64,000 nt of DNA from Spinactinospora alkalitolerans (GTDB taxonomy: Bacteria > Actinomycetota > Actinomycetes > Streptosporangiales > Streptosporangiaceae): contig NZ_JACCCC010000001.1 in assembly GCF_013408795.1 (NCBI RefSeq), forward strand, positions 2,852,001-2,916,000. The letters run 5' to 3'. Position numbers and translations under genes: made by a program. Shown one piece after another: positions 11,356 through 19,484 of this stretch (positions within the stretch are counted from its first letter, which is position 1; the number at the start of each line of letters is the position of its first letter). The notes under the pieces were generated by a model, which saw only the letters and a list, made by a program, of their open reading frames with translations, did not search any database and had not been told where the DNA came from.

Positions 11356-12737
11356 GACACCCCGCTGCTCTGCCCGGCGGGCCGCCCGGCCGCGCTGACA
11401 GGACGGCGCAGATAGACCAGACAGGTCACCGCGATACACACCGCGTAGAAGACAAGGAAGGCGACGAACGCCGGCGTCGCCGAGCCGGCGGCGGCGAAGG
11501 ACTCGCGGAAGACGAGGTTGATGCCGACGCCGCCGAGCGCGCCGACCGCGCCGACGAGCCCCAGCAGCGCGCCGGCGAGCCGCTTGGTCTCGGCCAGAGC
11601 CCTCGCGCGCGGGGTGCCCGCGGCGATCATGTCCTCGGCCCTGGCCGAGTAGATCGCCGGGATCATCTTGTAGGTGGAGCCGTTGCCGATGCCGGTGAGG
11701 ACGAACAGCACCGCGAACGCCGCGAGGAACAGCGCGAGCGAGTCCCGGCCCACCGCCAGGATGATCACGCCGGTGCCGACGACCATGGCGGCGAAGTTCC
11801 ACAGGGTGATGCGGCCGCCGCCGAAGCGGTCGGACAGCCATCCGCCGACGGGACGCACGAGCGAGCCCAGCGCCGGGCCGATGAACGTCACCGAGGCGGC
11901 CTCCATCGGCGTGCGGTCGAACTGGTTCTGCAGCAGCAGGCCGAAGGCGAACCCGAAACCGATGAAGGAGCCGAACGTGCCGATGTAGAGGAACGACATG
12001 ATCCAGGCGTGCCTGTCCTTGACCGCGGCGAGCTGGGCGCCCACGTCGGCGCGGGCGCCGGCGAGGTTGTCCATGTGCCGCCAGGCGACCCAGGCGGCCA
12101 GCAGCAGCAGCGGCAGGTAGACCAGTGGCACGAAGTGCCCGTTGCCGACGGTGAACACCGCGATCACGGCGAGGCCGACGAGCTGCACCGTGGCGACGCC
12201 GATGTTGCCGCCGCCGGCGTTGAGGCCCAGCGCCCAGCCCTTGCTGCGCTCGGGGAAGAAGAAGTTGATGTTGGACATCGAGGAGGAGAAGTTCCCCCCG
12301 CCCAGGCCGGCGGTCGCGGCCAGGACCAGAAACAGCCAGTAGGGCGTCTCCGGCCGCTGGATCAGCAGTACCGCCAGCACCGTCGGGACCAGCAGCGCGA
12401 CCACCGAGACCAGGGTCCAGTCGCGGCCGCCGAACCTGGGCACGGCCAGCGTGTAGGGGATCCGCAGCACGGCGCCGACGAAGGCGACCACGGACACCAG
12501 CAGGAACTTCTGCTCGGGCGAGAAGGAGAATCCGGTTTCGGGCGTCATGAACAGCACGAGCACCGACCACAGGCTCCAGACGGAGAAGCCCAGGTGCTCG
12601 GCGAAGATCGACGACCACAGGTTGCGGTTGGCGGTCCGGCTGCCCTGCTCGCGCCAGAACGTCTCGTTCTCGGGGTCCCAATGGGAGATCCAGCGCCCCC
12701 CTGAACGTCGGGGGGATATCGGGGTATCGGCGGCCAC
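11352..12737 (-). CDS. narK: Nitrate/nitrite MFS transporter
   Basis: 461-residue MFS protein of the NNP (nitrate/nitrite porter) family with twelve predicted helices. Family marks include WDPENETFWREQG near the N-terminus, GLGGGNFSSSMSNINFFFP and GLNAGGGNIGV (the glycine-rich nitrate signature helices), and RPVGGWLSDRFGGGRIT. I chose the GTG at 12737 because GGAAGG lies seven bases before it; the frame stays open 45 codons further upstream but those residues do not look like NarK. First gene of the nitrate operon. A GlnR-type box lies 75-90 bases upstream, so induction under nitrogen limitation is expected. Confidence 0.9.
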
Positions 12738-12811
12738 GTTCCAGCCTTCCACGCTCGGCGGGGTTGTGCCGATGAGGCTAGGAAGCGGCCATTGCCACCA
12801 TGTGACCTGCT

Positions 12812-12827
12812 GTAACACGGAGGAAAC
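12812..12827. promoter_or_regulatory. GlnR-type operator upstream of narK-nasA
   Basis: GTAAC-ACGGAG-GAAAC matches the GlnR half-pair consensus gTnAC-n6-GaAAC exactly. It lies 75-90 bases before the narK start, the normal position for activation of nitrogen-assimilation genes in actinomycetes. A nearby GTGAC at 12802-12806 may be a second, weaker half site. Confidence 0.7.
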
Positions 12828-12968
12828 AACTCCCTCACGCGTCGCGGCCGCTCGCGGTGAGATCCGGGGCAAAGGCGCTGAGCTGTGGACTTCTACGGGT
12901 TCGTCCGGTGTTCCGGCGCACCGGCACCCGGCCAGAGTGGCATCGGTCTCATCCGGGCGGGGCAGGGG

Positions 12969-13508
12969 TCAGGGGGCCTCCGTCCACACCAGTTCGCCGT
13001 CGGCCCACCGATCGGTCCGGTGCAGCCCGCAGGCGCGCGCCAGCGCGGCGGAGGCGGTGTTGTCGGGGTGGATGTGCGCGGTCACCGGGTGCACACCGCG
13101 CTCGTGCAGCCAGTCGATGAGGGCGCGCACGGCCTCGGTCGCGGTCCCGCGCCGCTGCCAGGGCGTGCCCACCATCCAGGCGATGACCGCGCCGAGGCCG
13201 CCGGGAATGGGGCCGATGGTGGCCTGCACGGTGCCCACCGCCGTGCCCGCGCCGTCGCGGATCACCCAGTTGCACCAGGACACGCCCGGCTCCCCGGAGC
13301 CGGCGACCAGCCGCTCGTAGCGCGAGCGCAGCCCTGCCGGGCTCGGCGGGGCGCCCCCGATGTGGGTGTAGAGCGCCGGGTCGGACAGCGCCCGCGCCAT
13401 CTCCTCCGCGTGCTCGACCCGCAGCGGCTCCAGTACGAGCCGCTCGGTGCGGACGGGCTCCGCCACCACCTTCGCCGAATACCTGCCGCCCCGCGGTCGC
13501 ATGGCCAT
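12969..13508 (-). CDS. GNAT-family acetyltransferase (RimJ/RimL-like)
   Basis: 179 residues. The opening TERLVLEPLRVEHAEEMARAL is the usual beginning of RimJ/RimL-type GNAT enzymes. AVIAWMVGTPWQRRGTATEA contains the acetyl-CoA pyrophosphate loop in the form WQRRGTA, and the end HPDNTASAALARACGLHRTD is the conserved GNAT motif B helix. The protein therefore probably acetylates an amine using acetyl-CoA; the acceptor is unknown. ATG codons at 13508 and 13502 are both possible. Neither has a Shine-Dalgarno site, but CATCCT lies seven bases before 13508, so a leaderless start there is plausible. It is a single gene between the nitrate and metal operons. Confidence 0.8.
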   Translation of the reverse strand: MAMRPRGGRYSAKVVAEPVRTERLVLEPLRVEHAEEMARALSDPALYTHIGGAPPSPAGLRSRYERLVAGSGEPGVSWCNWVIRDGAGTAVGTVQATIGPIPGGLGAVIAWMVGTPWQRRGTATEAVRALIDWLHERGVHPVTAHIHPDNTASAALARACGLHRTDRWADGELVWTEAP

Positions 13509-13693
13509 ACCGGCCAGGATGGAACACGGGTCGGGCCGGGGCAAGCTTCTCTGTGTCGACCAGAGGAAGCCACGTCGAGCTCGTTCATTCCGACGGTCGG
13601 CAGGTCGTCGTACCGATGCGTGGGGTCGGGACGTTCCTCGCGGAACGACGGCCTCGATCCTGACGCAGGCGGGTCTCTCCGCATCGGAGCCCG

Positions 13694-14584
13694 TCAAGCT
13701 TCTCTGACGTGTGCGTTCTCGGGCTCTGACGGGGAGCGCCGAGCCGGGCGGCGGCGCAGCACCACTCCCTGGGTCGGGGAGAACAGGTAGGCCAGGGCGA
13801 AGGCGATCGCCTGGGCGACCACGATCGCGCCGCCGGTGGCGAGGTCGAGGTGGAAGCTGGCGTAGGTGCCCAGGACCGAGGCCGCCACCGACACCGCCAC
13901 CGAGATCACCAGCATCCGCTCGAAGCGGTCGGTGAGCAGGTAGGCGGTCGCGCCGGGGATGATCACCATGGCCACCACCAGGATGATGCCCACGGCCTGC
14001 AGAGCGATGACCACCGTCACCGACAGCAGTCCCAGCAGCAGCGCCTCCAGTCGGCGCGGGCTCAGGCCGATGGCGTGGGCGTGGGTGGGATCGAAGGCGA
14101 ACAGGGTCAGGTCGCGGTGCTTGAGCGCGGCCGCGGCCAGCGTCACCGCCGCCATCAGCAGGATCTGCGTGATCTCGGAGTCGGAGACGCCCAGCACGTT
14201 GCCGAAGAGGATGTGCATCAGGTCGGTCTGGCTGGGGATCTTGGAGATCAGCACCACGCCGATGCCGAACATCGTGGTGAACACGATCCCGATCGCCGCA
14301 TCCTCCTTGACCCGCGAGGTGCGGTTGACCACGCCGATCAGCGCGACCGAGCCCGCGCCGAACACCAGAGCGCCCGCCGCGAACGGCACCCCGAGCAGGT
14401 AGGACAGCACCACGCCGGGCAGCACCGCGTGCGAGACGGCGTCGCCGAGCAGCGACCAGCCGATCAGCGTCATCCAGCACGACAGCACCGCGCACACCGC
14501 GCCGACCACCACGCTGACCAGCAGCGCCCGCTGCATGAAGTCGAACTGGAAGGGGACGGTGAACCACTCCACGAGCGCGCCCAT
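13694..14584 (-). CDS. Manganese-type metal ABC transporter permease
   Basis: 296 residues with eight or nine membrane helices, of the ABC-3 family (MntB/SitC/ZnuB). Recognisable parts are the early helix and loop LIGWSLLGDAVSHAVLPGV, the segment KEDAAIGIVFTTMFGIGVVL, LFGNVLGVSDSEI, and VVAMVIIPGATAYLLTDR near the end. This subunit forms the membrane channel through which the binding protein delivers metal. Its ATG overlaps the ATPase stop as TGATG, so the two are translationally coupled. The KEDAAIG segment and the sequence of the partner ATPase favour Mn (or Fe/Mn) over Zn, but the metal is inferred. Confidence 0.88.
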   Translation of the reverse strand: MGALVEWFTVPFQFDFMQRALLVSVVVGAVCAVLSCWMTLIGWSLLGDAVSHAVLPGVVLSYLLGVPFAAGALVFGAGSVALIGVVNRTSRVKEDAAIGIVFTTMFGIGVVLISKIPSQTDLMHILFGNVLGVSDSEITQILLMAAVTLAAAALKHRDLTLFAFDPTHAHAIGLSPRRLEALLLGLLSVTVVIALQAVGIILVVAMVIIPGATAYLLTDRFERMLVISVAVSVAASVLGTYASFHLDLATGGAIVVAQAIAFALAYLFSPTQGVVLRRRPARRSPSEPENAHVREA

Positions 14585-15327
14585 CACGCCGCCTCCCCCG
14601 CCGGCCGGATGTCGATGCCGAACGCCTCGAACAGCCGTTCCGGCGTCAGTACCTCGTCCGGCGCGCCGTTGGCCACCACGCGCCGCTGCAGCAGCACCGC
14701 CTCGTCGCACAGCCCCGGCACGCTCGCCAGGTCGTGGGTGGAGACCAGCAGTGCGTGCCCCTCGTCGCGCATGGAGCGCAGCACATCGGCGATGGTCGCC
14801 TCCGAGCGCTTGTCCACGCCCGCGAACGGCTCGTCGAGGAGGAAGACGCTCGCGCCCTGGGCGATGCCGCGCGCCACGAACGCGCGTTTGCGCTGGCCGC
14901 CGGAGAGCGCACCGATCTGGCGGTGCGCCAGTTCGGTGAGGTGGGTGCGCTCCAGCGCTTCGGCGACGGCCTCGCGGTCGGCCCTGCGGGGACGCCGGGT
15001 GATGCCCATGTGGCCGTAGCGGCCCATCATCACCACGTCGACCACCCGCACCGGAAACGCCCAGTCGACCTGCTCGGACTGCGGGACGTAGCCGATCAGA
15101 CCGCGCCTGCGCGCCTGTGCCGGCGTCGATCCGTGCAGGCGCACCCGGCCGCGTTCGGGGGTGATCGTGCCGACCACCGTCTTGAACAGGGTGGACTTGC
15201 CCGAGCCGTTGGTGCCGAGCAGGCCGCAGATGCGGCCCGGCGGCACCGTCAGGCTCACGCCCTCCAGCGCCAGGACGTCGCCGTAGCGGACGGTGACGTC
15301 CTCCACTGACACCGCGGGAGAATTCAT
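14584..15327 (-). CDS. Manganese-type metal ABC transporter ATPase
   Basis: 247 residues with a complete ABC ATPase set: Walker A GTNGSGKST, Q-loop in YVPQSEQVDWAFP, signature LSGGQRKR, Walker B VFLLDEPFAGVD and the switch histidine in LLVSTHDLAS. The segment QSEQVDWAFPVRVVDVVMMG is characteristic of the Mn/Fe-type (MntA, SitB, PsaB) group. It powers import through the adjoining permease. The ATG lies four bases inside the end of the binding-protein gene, and its stop overlaps the permease start, so the three transporter genes form one coupled unit. Confidence 0.9.
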   Translation of the reverse strand: MNSPAVSVEDVTVRYGDVLALEGVSLTVPPGRICGLLGTNGSGKSTLFKTVVGTITPERGRVRLHGSTPAQARRRGLIGYVPQSEQVDWAFPVRVVDVVMMGRYGHMGITRRPRRADREAVAEALERTHLTELAHRQIGALSGGQRKRAFVARGIAQGASVFLLDEPFAGVDKRSEATIADVLRSMRDEGHALLVSTHDLASVPGLCDEAVLLQRRVVANGAPDEVLTPERLFEAFGIDIRPAGEAA

Positions 15328-16274
15328 GCGCCCTCCCCTGCCCCGGCGCCCAGGCCTGTAACGATCGCCTCGGCGTCGTGGCGCAGCAGGTCCAGGTAGG
15401 TCGGTACGGGCCCGTCGGCCTCCGACAGCGAATCGACGTAGAGCGGGTCACCCATGGCCGCACCGGTCTCGCTCGCGACCTGGCGCTGCGCGCCGTCGTT
15501 GACGGTGCTCTCGCAGAAGACCGCGGGCACGTCGTTGGCCTCGACGAACTCCACCACCGAGGCGATCTGCTGCGGAGTGCCCTCGGAGTCGGCGTTGACC
15601 GGCCACAGGTAGGCCTCGCGCAGGCCGGCGTCGCGCGCGAGGTAGGAGAAGGCGCCCTCGCAGGTCACCAGCGCCCGGTGCTCCTCGGGCAGCGTGGCCA
15701 GCTCGGCGCGGAGGAAGTCGTCGATCTCGGTGATCTCGGCCTTGTAGTCCTCGGCGTTGGCGGCGTAGGTCTCGGCGTTGCCGGGATCGAGCTCGGTCAG
15801 CGCGTCGCGGATGTTGTCGACGTAGACCAGCGCGTTCTCCGGCGACATCCAGGCGTGTGGATTGGCCTCTCCTTGGTAGGAGCCCGAGGAGATGGGGATG
15901 GTCTCGACCCCGTCGCTGAGCACGGCATCGGGAGCCTCGACGCGTTCGGTGAACTGCTCGAACCAGCGCTCCAGGCCGAGTCCGTTGTTCAGGACCAGGT
16001 CGGCGCCCTGGCCGCGCACGAGGTCGTCGGGTGTCGGTTCGTACTCGTGGATCTCGGCGCCGACACGGGTGATGGACTCCACCCGCACGGCGTCGCCCGC
16101 GACGTTGCGCGCCATGTCGGCGAGCACGGTGAACGTGGTCAGGACCGTTGGGCGGCCGTCGTCGGCGACCGAGGAGGAGACGTTGGAGCAGGCCGGTGCG
16201 GCCAGGACCGCTGCCGAGAGGGCGGTGATCGGCAGGAACCGGGCGAAGGTCGGCCAATCTTTGATGTTCGGCAC
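15324..16274 (-). CDS. Metal-binding lipoprotein of the Mn-type ABC importer
   Basis: 316-residue cluster A-I solute-binding protein. A hydrophobic signal ends at LAAPAC, so Cys29 is the likely lipidated residue, although the lipobox is weak. The four metal ligands expected from the PsaA/MntC family are all present: His76 (IHEYEP), His140 (NPHAWM), Glu206 (CEGAFSY) and Asp281 (YVDSLS). His-His-Glu-Asp is the Mn/Zn set. There is no His-rich loop as in ZnuA, which favours Mn. The GTG start at 16274 lies inside an inverted repeat and just downstream of a GATAAG -10-like hexamer, so the mRNA is probably leaderless and metal-repressed. It is the first gene of the transporter operon. Confidence 0.88.
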   Translation of the reverse strand: MPNIKDWPTFARFLPITALSAAVLAAPACSNVSSSVADDGRPTVLTTFTVLADMARNVAGDAVRVESITRVGAEIHEYEPTPDDLVRGQGADLVLNNGLGLERWFEQFTERVEAPDAVLSDGVETIPISSGSYQGEANPHAWMSPENALVYVDNIRDALTELDPGNAETYAANAEDYKAEITEIDDFLRAELATLPEEHRALVTCEGAFSYLARDAGLREAYLWPVNADSEGTPQQIASVVEFVEANDVPAVFCESTVNDGAQRQVASETGAAMGDPLYVDSLSEADGPVPTYLDLLRHDAEAIVTGLGAGAGEGA

Positions 16275-16280
16275 GCCTAA
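16267..16280. promoter_or_regulatory. Candidate DtxR/MntR operator over the metal-importer start
   Basis: On the minus strand TTAGGC-GT-GCCGAA is a dyad with one mismatch and resembles DtxR/IdeR/MntR sites (TTAGG...CCTAA). It overlaps the start codon of the binding-protein gene and follows the -10-like GATAAG by a few bases, so a bound regulator would block transcription initiation. The regulator gene is immediately upstream. Confidence 0.6.
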
Positions 16281-16353
16281 CTTCTTATCACACGACTCTT
16301 GGCACTCGATCGGTTCCGGCGCCCCGTGTCGGCCGGAGTGGGCGGGACGGGCG

Positions 16354-17043
16354 TCAGACCGCGGGGGCGATCCACAGCGCGTCGGCGGCCACCAGGCCCA
16401 GCGACTGCTCGCGCTGCGCCTCCGGGGCGCCGAGCCGGATGATGAGCGGACCGCCGAAGGGCTGGCGCTCCACGAGCTCGACGCGCATCCCGATGCCGAC
16501 CTCCTGGTCGGCGAGGTAGCGCAGCAGATCGGGGTCGGAGTCGTTGACCCGCACGATCACGCCGGTGGTCCCGGTGTCGAGGTGGGACAGCAGGCGGGTG
16601 TCGCGCTCCAGGATCTCGCCGTCGCGGGACGGGATGGGGTCGCCGTGCGGATCGACGGTGGGGTGGCCGAGGTGCTCGGCGATCCGGTCGACGAACTGGT
16701 CGGAGACGACGTGCTCCAGGATCTCGGCCTCGTCGTGGACCTCGTCCCAGGAGTAGCCCAGGGCCTCGACCAGGTACAGCTCGATGAGGCGGTGCCGGCG
16801 CAGCACCGCGAGCGCGAGCTTGTCGCCGGTGTCGGTGAGCCGGACGTCGCCGTAGCGCTGGTGCTCGACCAGACCCAGCTCGCTCAGCTTGCGCAGCATG
16901 CCCGAGACCGAGGAGTTGGACACCGACAGCCGCTCGGCCACCCGCGAGATGGTCACCGGTCCCGAACCGCGCTCCTGAAGGTCGTAAACGACCTTCACGT
17001 AGTCCTCGACCGACGTGGATGGCCGGCCGGATTCAGTCCCCAT
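16354..17043 (-). CDS. mntR: DtxR-family metal-dependent regulator (MntR-like)
   Basis: 229 residues of the full-length IdeR/DtxR type. The N-terminal winged helix (SVEDYVKVVYDLQERGSG, then ISRVAERLSVSNSSVSGML) binds DNA. The middle dimerisation and metal-binding region includes RHRLIELYLVEALGYSWDEV and HDEAEILEHVVSDQFVDRIAE. A C-terminal SH3-like (FeoA) domain ends at the stop. It lies directly upstream of the metal ABC operon on the same strand with a 79-base gap, so it most likely represses the importer when metal is abundant. The ATG at 17043 is seven bases after TAGCGT with no ribosome site, suggesting leaderless translation. MntR rather than IdeR is inferred from context. Confidence 0.82.
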   Translation of the reverse strand: MGTESGRPSTSVEDYVKVVYDLQERGSGPVTISRVAERLSVSNSSVSGMLRKLSELGLVEHQRYGDVRLTDTGDKLALAVLRRHRLIELYLVEALGYSWDEVHDEAEILEHVVSDQFVDRIAEHLGHPTVDPHGDPIPSRDGEILERDTRLLSHLDTGTTGVIVRVNDSDPDLLRYLADQEVGIGMRVELVERQPFGGPLIIRLGAPEAQREQSLGLVAADALWIAPAV

Positions 17044-17056
17044 GCCCGATACGCTA
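17044..17056 (-). promoter_or_regulatory. Leaderless -10 element for the mntR-like gene
   Basis: TAGCGT (complement of 17051-17056) followed by seven bases and the ATG fits the TANNNT-N7-ATG layout of leaderless actinobacterial promoters. Confidence 0.5.
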
Positions 17057-17170
17057 CCGCGACCGGCTGACCGGCGCTGATTCGGCGGAGATGCTTCAAC
17101 GTCTGATCGGCCCGTCGGTGCCTCGCGGGGCAAGGGCGGGAGAATCGGTAGCGGCATCGGGGATGCACCA

Positions 17171-17437
17171 CTACATGCCTCGATAGATCTCCCCCCAGTG
17201 GCCGATGTCCACCACCAGAACAAGGAGTTCCTCGTCGCGAACGGTGTAGATGACACGGTAATCGCCGACGCGAATGCGCAGCAGTCCTGGGAACCCGGCC
17301 AGGGCACGGGTTCCCTGCGGCCGGGGATCCTCGGCGAGCCGGTCAATGGCGGTCTGCACGCGCCGCCGTATGGGTTTGTCCAGTTTCGCCAATGTCCGCA
17401 GTGCGTCTCGGTCGACCTGAAGACGGTATCGGCTCAC
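17171..17437 (-). CDS. RelE/ParE-type toxin
   Basis: 88 residues. The pattern MSRYRLQVDRDALRTLAKLD, IRRRVQTAIDRLAEDPRPQG and LRIRVGDYRVIYTVRDEE is that of the RelE superfamily: an N-terminal helical pair then a four-stranded sheet. The basic and aromatic residues of the RelE RNase site (Arg in RIRVGDYRV, Tyr in YRVIYTV and IYRGM) are present. RelE members cut mRNA on ribosomes, while ParE members poison gyrase; the GDYRVIY motif favours RelE. The GTG start overlaps the antitoxin stop (GTGA), giving the antitoxin-first coupled order of type II modules. Confidence 0.88.
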   Translation of the reverse strand: MSRYRLQVDRDALRTLAKLDKPIRRRVQTAIDRLAEDPRPQGTRALAGFPGLLRIRVGDYRVIYTVRDEELLVLVVDIGHWGEIYRGM

Positions 17438-17739
17438 TGCCGGGCGTCCCTTTCGAGTTCGGCCACTGCCTCGTCCCAGGGAACAGCGGGCTCGTTCCTC
17501 TCAAGGGCCTCTGTTGCCCTGCGCCCCCAGTAGGCGTCCTCCATCCGTTCGTAGTTCTCCGCGACGTCCGGCGGCACGAGCGCGGCTACTCGGCGTCCGT
17601 ATCGGGTCAAGAAGAGAATGTCTCCATCACGAACGTCGTCGACGAGTTCCGGAAGCCTTCCCCTGGCATCCGTCAACGCCCACTCTCTCTCACTCGTCCG
17701 CCCATCGCCTTCGGACGGACCGATCGGTTCAGCAGTCAT
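17434..17739 (-). CDS. Phd/YefM-type antitoxin
   Basis: 101 residues. REWALTDARGRLPELVDDVR then DILFLTRYGRRVAALVP is the N-terminal Phd/YefM fold, which dimerises and binds the operator. The acidic C-terminal tail (RNEPAVPWDEAVAELERDAR) would wrap the toxin. The ATG at 17739 is preferred over an upstream ATG because it keeps the usual short N-terminus and leaves the palindrome at 17747-17763 as an operator. It is co-transcribed with and translationally coupled to the downstream RelE toxin. The Gly-Arg-Arg motif before strand 2 is standard for the family. Confidence 0.85.
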   Translation of the reverse strand: MTAEPIGPSEGDGRTSEREWALTDARGRLPELVDDVRDGDILFLTRYGRRVAALVPPDVAENYERMEDAYWGRRATEALERNEPAVPWDEAVAELERDARQ

Positions 17740-17746
17740 GGAATCA

Positions 17747-17763
17747 ACGTACAACATGTACGT
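17747..17763. promoter_or_regulatory. Palindromic operator of the toxin-antitoxin operon
   Basis: ACGTACA-ACA-TGTACGT is a perfect 7-bp inverted repeat with a 3-bp centre. It begins eight bases upstream of the antitoxin ATG. Phd/YefM antitoxins bind such short palindromes (often with TGTACA cores) to repress their own operon. Confidence 0.65.
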
Positions 17764-17861
17764 CTTGAACGGATAGTTTTTGAGTGGAACGGAGTCGATC
17801 CGCTGAGCGACTTGCGGGCCGGGTTGATGTCTCCTCTGGGTTAGTCCTCTGTTGCCTTGTG

Positions 17862-17911
17862 TTGACAAGTGGTGTGATCTGAACCACTCTCCTTTTTGGG
17901 AGCGCTCCCAA
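17862..17911 (+). promoter_or_regulatory. LPMO promoter with CebR/CelR-type operator
   Basis: TTGACA at 17862-17867 is a consensus -35. A poorly conserved -10 would fall near 17885-17890. At 17896-17911 lies the perfect palindrome TTGGGAGCGCTCCCAA, whose core TGGGAGCGCTCCCA is the published CebR (Streptomyces) and CelR (Thermobifida fusca) recognition sequence. It overlaps the expected transcription start, so cellobiose-type sugars would relieve repression of the LPMO gene. Confidence 0.85.
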
Positions 17912-18049
17912 ACAGTGTCCCGCGCGAGGAGGAACCCACGTCGGTCCCGGCCCGCAACGGCCATCCGGCCGCGCGCCCGCCACGGAGCGCGCCCCGCGGG
18001 CTTCCCCCACGAGCAGAGCAGCCGTAACGGCTCACCCCGAGGAGTTCCC

Positions 18050-19363
18050 ATGAGGATGAGGACACTGAGCAGAACGGCCGCGCTGGGCGCCTGCGCCGGG
18101 CTCGCGGCCGCGGCGGCCGTCGCGCTGCCCGCCGACCGCGCCGAAGCGCACGGCGGGCTGACCTATCCGGCCACGCGCACCTACGCCTGCTACGTCGACG
18201 GCATCGAGGGAGGCGAGGGCGGCAACGTCCAGCCGACCAACCCCGCCTGCGCGCAGGCCCTGGAGGAGGGCGGCAACTACCCCTTCTACAACTGGTTCGG
18301 CAACCTGATCAGCGACGCGGGCGGGCGGCACCAGGAGATCATCGCCGACGGCGAGCTGTGCGGCCCGACCGACCCCTTCGACGCCTTCAACGCGGTCGGC
18401 GACGACTGGCCCACGACCACCCTGCGCTCCGGAGGCGAGATCACCTTCCGGTACAACGCCTGGGCGCGGCACCCGGGCACCTGGTCGCAGTACATCACCA
18501 AGGACGGCTGGAACCCCGACGAGCCGCTGGGCTGGGACGACCTGGAACCCGCGCCCTTCGACCAGGTGACCGACCCGCCGATCCGCGGGGGCGGCCCCGA
18601 AGGCGACGAGTACTACTGGGACGCGACGCTGCCGGAGAAGAGCGGTCGGCACATCATCTACTCGATCTGGCAGCGCTCCGACAGCCCCGAGGCCTTCTAC
18701 AACTGCTCCGACGTCGTCTTCGAGGGCGACGCGCCCGGTGGAGGCGGCGAACCGGACGAGCAGGCCCCCACGGCCCCCGGCGCACCCGAGGTCGACGGGG
18801 TGACCGGCACCTCCGCCCGGCTCGGTTGGGACGCCTCGAGCGACGACACCGGGGTGACCGGCTACACCGTCCACGACGCCGGGACCGACGAGGTGCTCGC
18901 GACGACCAGCCGCGCCGGCGCCACCCTCACCGGCCTGTCCCCGCAGACCGGGTACGAGGTCTACGCGGTCGCCCGCGACGCCGCAGGCAACACCTCCGAC
19001 CCGTCCCCGGCCACCGCCTTCACCACCGGCGAGCCCGAGGACACCTCCTGCACGGTCACCTACGCCACGCCGAGCTCCTGGCACGGCGGGTTCACCGGCG
19101 AGGTCACCGTCTCCAACGACACCATGACCCCCATCGAGGGCTGGACCCTGGAGTGGGACTTCACCAACGGCGAGGCTGTCACCAACGGCTGGTCCGCCGA
19201 GGTCAGCCAGTCCGCGGCGACGGTGACGGCGAGCAACGCCTCCTGGAACGCCACCATCCCGCACCACGGATCGGTGAGCTTCGGGTTCAACGCCGAGGCG
19301 CCGTCGGCCACGCAGGCGCCGACGGAGTTCACGCTCAACGGCACCGCCTGCTCCACCGGCTGA
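18050..19363 (+). CDS. Secreted AA10 lytic polysaccharide monooxygenase with FnIII and CBM2
   Basis: 437-residue precursor. A signal peptide of about 33 residues ends AEA, leaving His34 as the mature N-terminus. This N-terminal His plus the His in WARHPGTW form the copper histidine brace. The catalytic domain (34 to about 228) resembles the cellulose-active group of Streptomyces CelS2 and T. fusca E8: CGPTDPFDAFNAVGDDWP, LGWDDLE and FYNCSDVVF. A fibronectin type III domain (about 245-330) and a C-terminal CBM2 (about 337-437; GWTLEWDF, SWNATIPHHGSVSFGFNAE) follow. It oxidatively cleaves cellulose or chitin outside the cell. AGGAG lies seven bases before the ATG. A CelR-type operator upstream supports a cellulose role. 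Confidence 0.95.
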   Translation: MRMRTLSRTAALGACAGLAAAAAVALPADRAEAHGGLTYPATRTYACYVDGIEGGEGGNVQPTNPACAQALEEGGNYPFYNWFGNLISDAGGRHQEIIADGELCGPTDPFDAFNAVGDDWPTTTLRSGGEITFRYNAWARHPGTWSQYITKDGWNPDEPLGWDDLEPAPFDQVTDPPIRGGGPEGDEYYWDATLPEKSGRHIIYSIWQRSDSPEAFYNCSDVVFEGDAPGGGGEPDEQAPTAPGAPEVDGVTGTSARLGWDASSDDTGVTGYTVHDAGTDEVLATTSRAGATLTGLSPQTGYEVYAVARDAAGNTSDPSPATAFTTGEPEDTSCTVTYATPSSWHGGFTGEVTVSNDTMTPIEGWTLEWDFTNGEAVTNGWSAEVSQSAATVTASNASWNATIPHHGSVSFGFNAEAPSATQAPTEFTLNGTACSTG

Positions 19364-19384
19364 CCCCGCACCGCTTCCCGCCCC

Positions 19385-19426
19385 GGCGGCGGAGGAGGGG
19401 GACCCCTCGCCCCCTCCTCCGCCGCC
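19385..19426. terminator. Strong hairpin terminator after the LPMO gene
   Basis: A perfect 17-bp stem (19385-19401 with 19410-19426) with an 8-base loop starts 21 bases after the stop codon. It has no U-run but is very stable. Confidence 0.8.
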
Positions 19427-19462
19427 CCTCCCGTGAAGGAAAAGAAGGTGCCGCCGCCGCGG

Positions 19463-19480
19463 CCCGATCCTAGGATCGGG
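19463..19480. promoter_or_regulatory. Perfect 18-bp palindrome containing the -10 of the DUF1877 gene
   Basis: CCCGATCCTAGGATCGGG is perfectly self-complementary. TAGGAT (19471-19476) within it is a good -10 hexamer and lies eight bases before the ATG at 19485, with no Shine-Dalgarno sequence. This suggests a leaderless promoter under an unknown repressor. Confidence 0.5.
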
Positions 19481-19484
19481 CGGC

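Noticed and set aside
13447-13707. Plus-strand frame between the GNAT and metal permease genes ending in TTASILTQAGLSASEPVKLL
   Set aside because: The end looks somewhat protein-like, but the first half is antisense to the GNAT gene start and no family is recognised. It may be a remnant but cannot be supported.
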